Source: VRUE01 sp963817905
GTDB taxonomy: Bacteria > Actinomycetota > Thermoleophilia > Solirubrobacterales > 70-9
Direction: 5' to 3'
Assembly: GCA_963817905.1 (NCBI GenBank)
Contig: CAWFPS010000003.1
Coordinates: 1,798,001 to 1,862,000 of the forward strand
DNA length: 64,000 nt
A model generated the notes under the pieces. The model was not told the origin of the DNA and searched no databases. It worked only from the letters and a program-made list of their open reading frames with translations. The position numbers and the translations under genes were made by a program. Of this stretch, positions 62,751 through 64,000 are shown piece after piece (positions within the stretch are counted from its first letter, which is position 1; every line of letters begins with the position of its first letter).

Positions 62751-64000
62751 TTATTTCGAAGTCGATTTGATAAATTCGGATACTTCTTTTTTGAATTGCT
62801 CCAATGACGGGGGGTTCGTATACATCATATGCCCGGCTTCATAATATTTCATGGTGATATTATTTCGTATTTCCGGGGTAAGCCCCAAATGATCAATCGT
62901 ATATTCCACTCCATAGAAAACGGTCGCGATATCATAGATACCATTTAATATCAATACCTTCATATTGGGGTCCCTTGAAAGGGCCTGTGCCATGTCAATG
63001 CCGGTATTGATCGCCGCCTGCGTGCCCCAGCGTTGATTTCCTTCGTGCTTCCAATCCCATTTGAATCCATCCCGCACGCCTGCCGTAATGGCGTAGCTGC
63101 TTTTCTTATTGACCTTGAGCGTACCGTAGTAATAATCCAGAAAACCCGCGATATAGGCCGGGGAGATGGCCGCACTCTGTGGATCATGGCTGCCTTCCTG
63201 GGCCAATAGGTCTTGATTTATTCCCGTATACCGCGAATCTAACCTGCCTACGACTTCCCCTTCTTTCCTTAAAAATTCGGCGAAAAATTCGCTGGCCGTT
63301 ACCCGTAGATCGGCTTTGACCCAATAATCCGGGTCTGAACCGGTATATTTGGCCAATTTCGCTGCCATCGCCTTTTTTTCACCTTCCGATAATCGACTCC
63401 CCTTGAACAAGGCAGGAGCATATTCATTTTCGGTAAAGTTCCTGACTTCGTCTAAAAATTGATACACATCGGCCGGTTTATCGGCAATCTTATCATGATA
63501 CCAGGCCGTGGCGGCATAGGTCGGGAAATGAACCAGATAGGGCAGGTCGTCATTGGGAGGAAACACTAAGGTGCGCAGGTCGAATACCGACGACACCATA
63601 ATAACCCCGTTCATGGCGATCCCCTGCTCTAATAGGGTGTTCATCAGCCCTGCACTCCGAAATGTACCATAACTTTCCCCTAAAAGATATTTCGGACTGT
63701 TCATACGGTCATTCTCGATCAAGAATTGGGTGATGAACAAGGAAAGACTGCGAATATCCTGGTCAACGCCCCAAAAATCGGTAAACTTGGCTTTTCCGAC
63801 CGGGACACTGAGCCCGGTACCCACGGGATCGATCATGACCAAATCGGCTACATCCAAGATCGAAAAATTGTTGTTGACCAATTTATAGGGAGCGGCCGGG
63901 GTGGTTTTCGGATCATTTACCAGAATGCGTTTGGGCCCCAAGGCACCCATATGCAACCAAAATGAGGAGGAACCCGGCCCGCCATTATAGGCAAAAACAA
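62751..64000 (-). CDS. Serine carboxypeptidase-like protein, S10 family (5' end outside window)
   Basis: The frame is open to the end of the window, with AYNGGPGSSSFWLHMGALGP at the far edge, the S10 oxyanion motif. The catalytic triad is visible: Ser in LLGESYGTFRSAGL, Asp in LNGIYDIATV and His in EAGHMMYTN near the C-terminus. It likely cleaves C-terminal residues of peptides in the periplasm. Start and signal peptide lie outside the window. Confidence 0.92.
   Translation of the reverse strand, partial: VFAYNGGPGSSSFWLHMGALGPKRILVNDPKTTPAAPYKLVNNNFSILDVADLVMIDPVGTGLSVPVGKAKFTDFWGVDQDIRSLSLFITQFLIENDRMNSPKYLLGESYGTFRSAGLMNTLLEQGIAMNGVIMVSSVFDLRTLVFPPNDDLPYLVHFPTYAATAWYHDKIADKPADVYQFLDEVRNFTENEYAPALFKGSRLSEGEKKAMAAKLAKYTGSDPDYWVKADLRVTASEFFAEFLRKEGEVVGRLDSRYTGINQDLLAQEGSHDPQSAAISPAYIAGFLDYYYGTLKVNKKSSYAITAGVRDGFKWDWKHEGNQRWGTQAAINTGIDMAQALSRDPNMKVLILNGIYDIATVFYGVEYTIDHLGLTPEIRNNITMKYYEAGHMMYTNPPSLEQFKKEVSEFIKSTSK

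Noticed and set aside
1..64000. CRISPR array, rRNA or tRNA genes, phage genes, integrase
   Set aside because: No regularly spaced identical repeats with spacers, no RNA gene signatures and no integrase or phage structural genes were seen in the window.

Overview
The window looks like a chromosomal segment of a marine-type Flavobacteriaceae bacterium (Bacteroidota). The evidence is type A and type B type IX secretion (T9SS) sorting domains, promoters of the TTG-N17-23-TANNTTTG form, several DUF6090 membrane proteins, and house-keeping genes in flavobacterial form (guaB, sucC, uvrB, lysA, dapD, def, ruvX, cca, ctaA). Genus cannot be fixed from the sequence alone.

Layout. 0-2.3 kb: end of a porin gene, an FMN-binding protein gene (frame-broken) and a four-helix membrane protein. 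2.3-16.3 kb: guaB, a secreted PhoX-like protein with five 48-residue metal-binding-type repeats, a secreted thioredoxin, lysA (frame-broken), a LON-domain protein, sucC, a small exported protein, DUF1456, hsp20, a secreted M20 peptidase and uvrB. 16.3-21.1 kb: two paralogous T9SS type B surface proteins behind an ABC exporter pair. 21.1-35.2 kb: core genes (nucleoid-associated protein, pRiA4b ORF-3-like protein, heme A synthase, CCA-adding enzyme, threonylcarbamoyl-AMP synthase, dapD, ruvX, def) around an LPS/surface-glycan cluster (GT2, a GT4-GT2 fusion, a methyltransferase, GT9).

35-63 kb is accessory in character. About 27 mostly small genes lie almost all on the minus strand: three DUF6090 paralogues (one dead), three serine beta-lactamase-like hydrolases, an M13 peptidase, two alpha/beta hydrolases, DoxX-like and DUF2306/DUF6326 membrane proteins, a mobile mystery protein A/B (HTH + Fic) pair, a VOC/SRPBCC/DoxX operon facing a GlxA-type regulator, VIT and cation transporters, a PIG-L deacetylase and a lipoprotein deiminase. 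Their spacers hold dispersed palindromes, a degenerate ~50-bp repeat placed just 3' of several genes, attC-like half sites and a fragment of an IS3-type transposase. This suggests a cassette-like or otherwise frequently rearranged region, although no integrase is in the window. The window ends inside a serine carboxypeptidase-like gene.

Five genes carry single-base frame breaks (FMN-binding protein, PhoX-like protein, lysA, one T9SS protein, GlxA-type regulator), three of them in A/T homopolymers. Because lysA should be needed and dapD is intact, sequencing or assembly error is the simplest explanation for most of them. The two in-frame TAG codons in a DUF6090 gene are different and look like real decay.

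The most striking regulatory structure is upstream of the mobile mystery A/B pair: three 18-bp palindromes spaced exactly 32 bp apart, two of them covering the inferred promoter.
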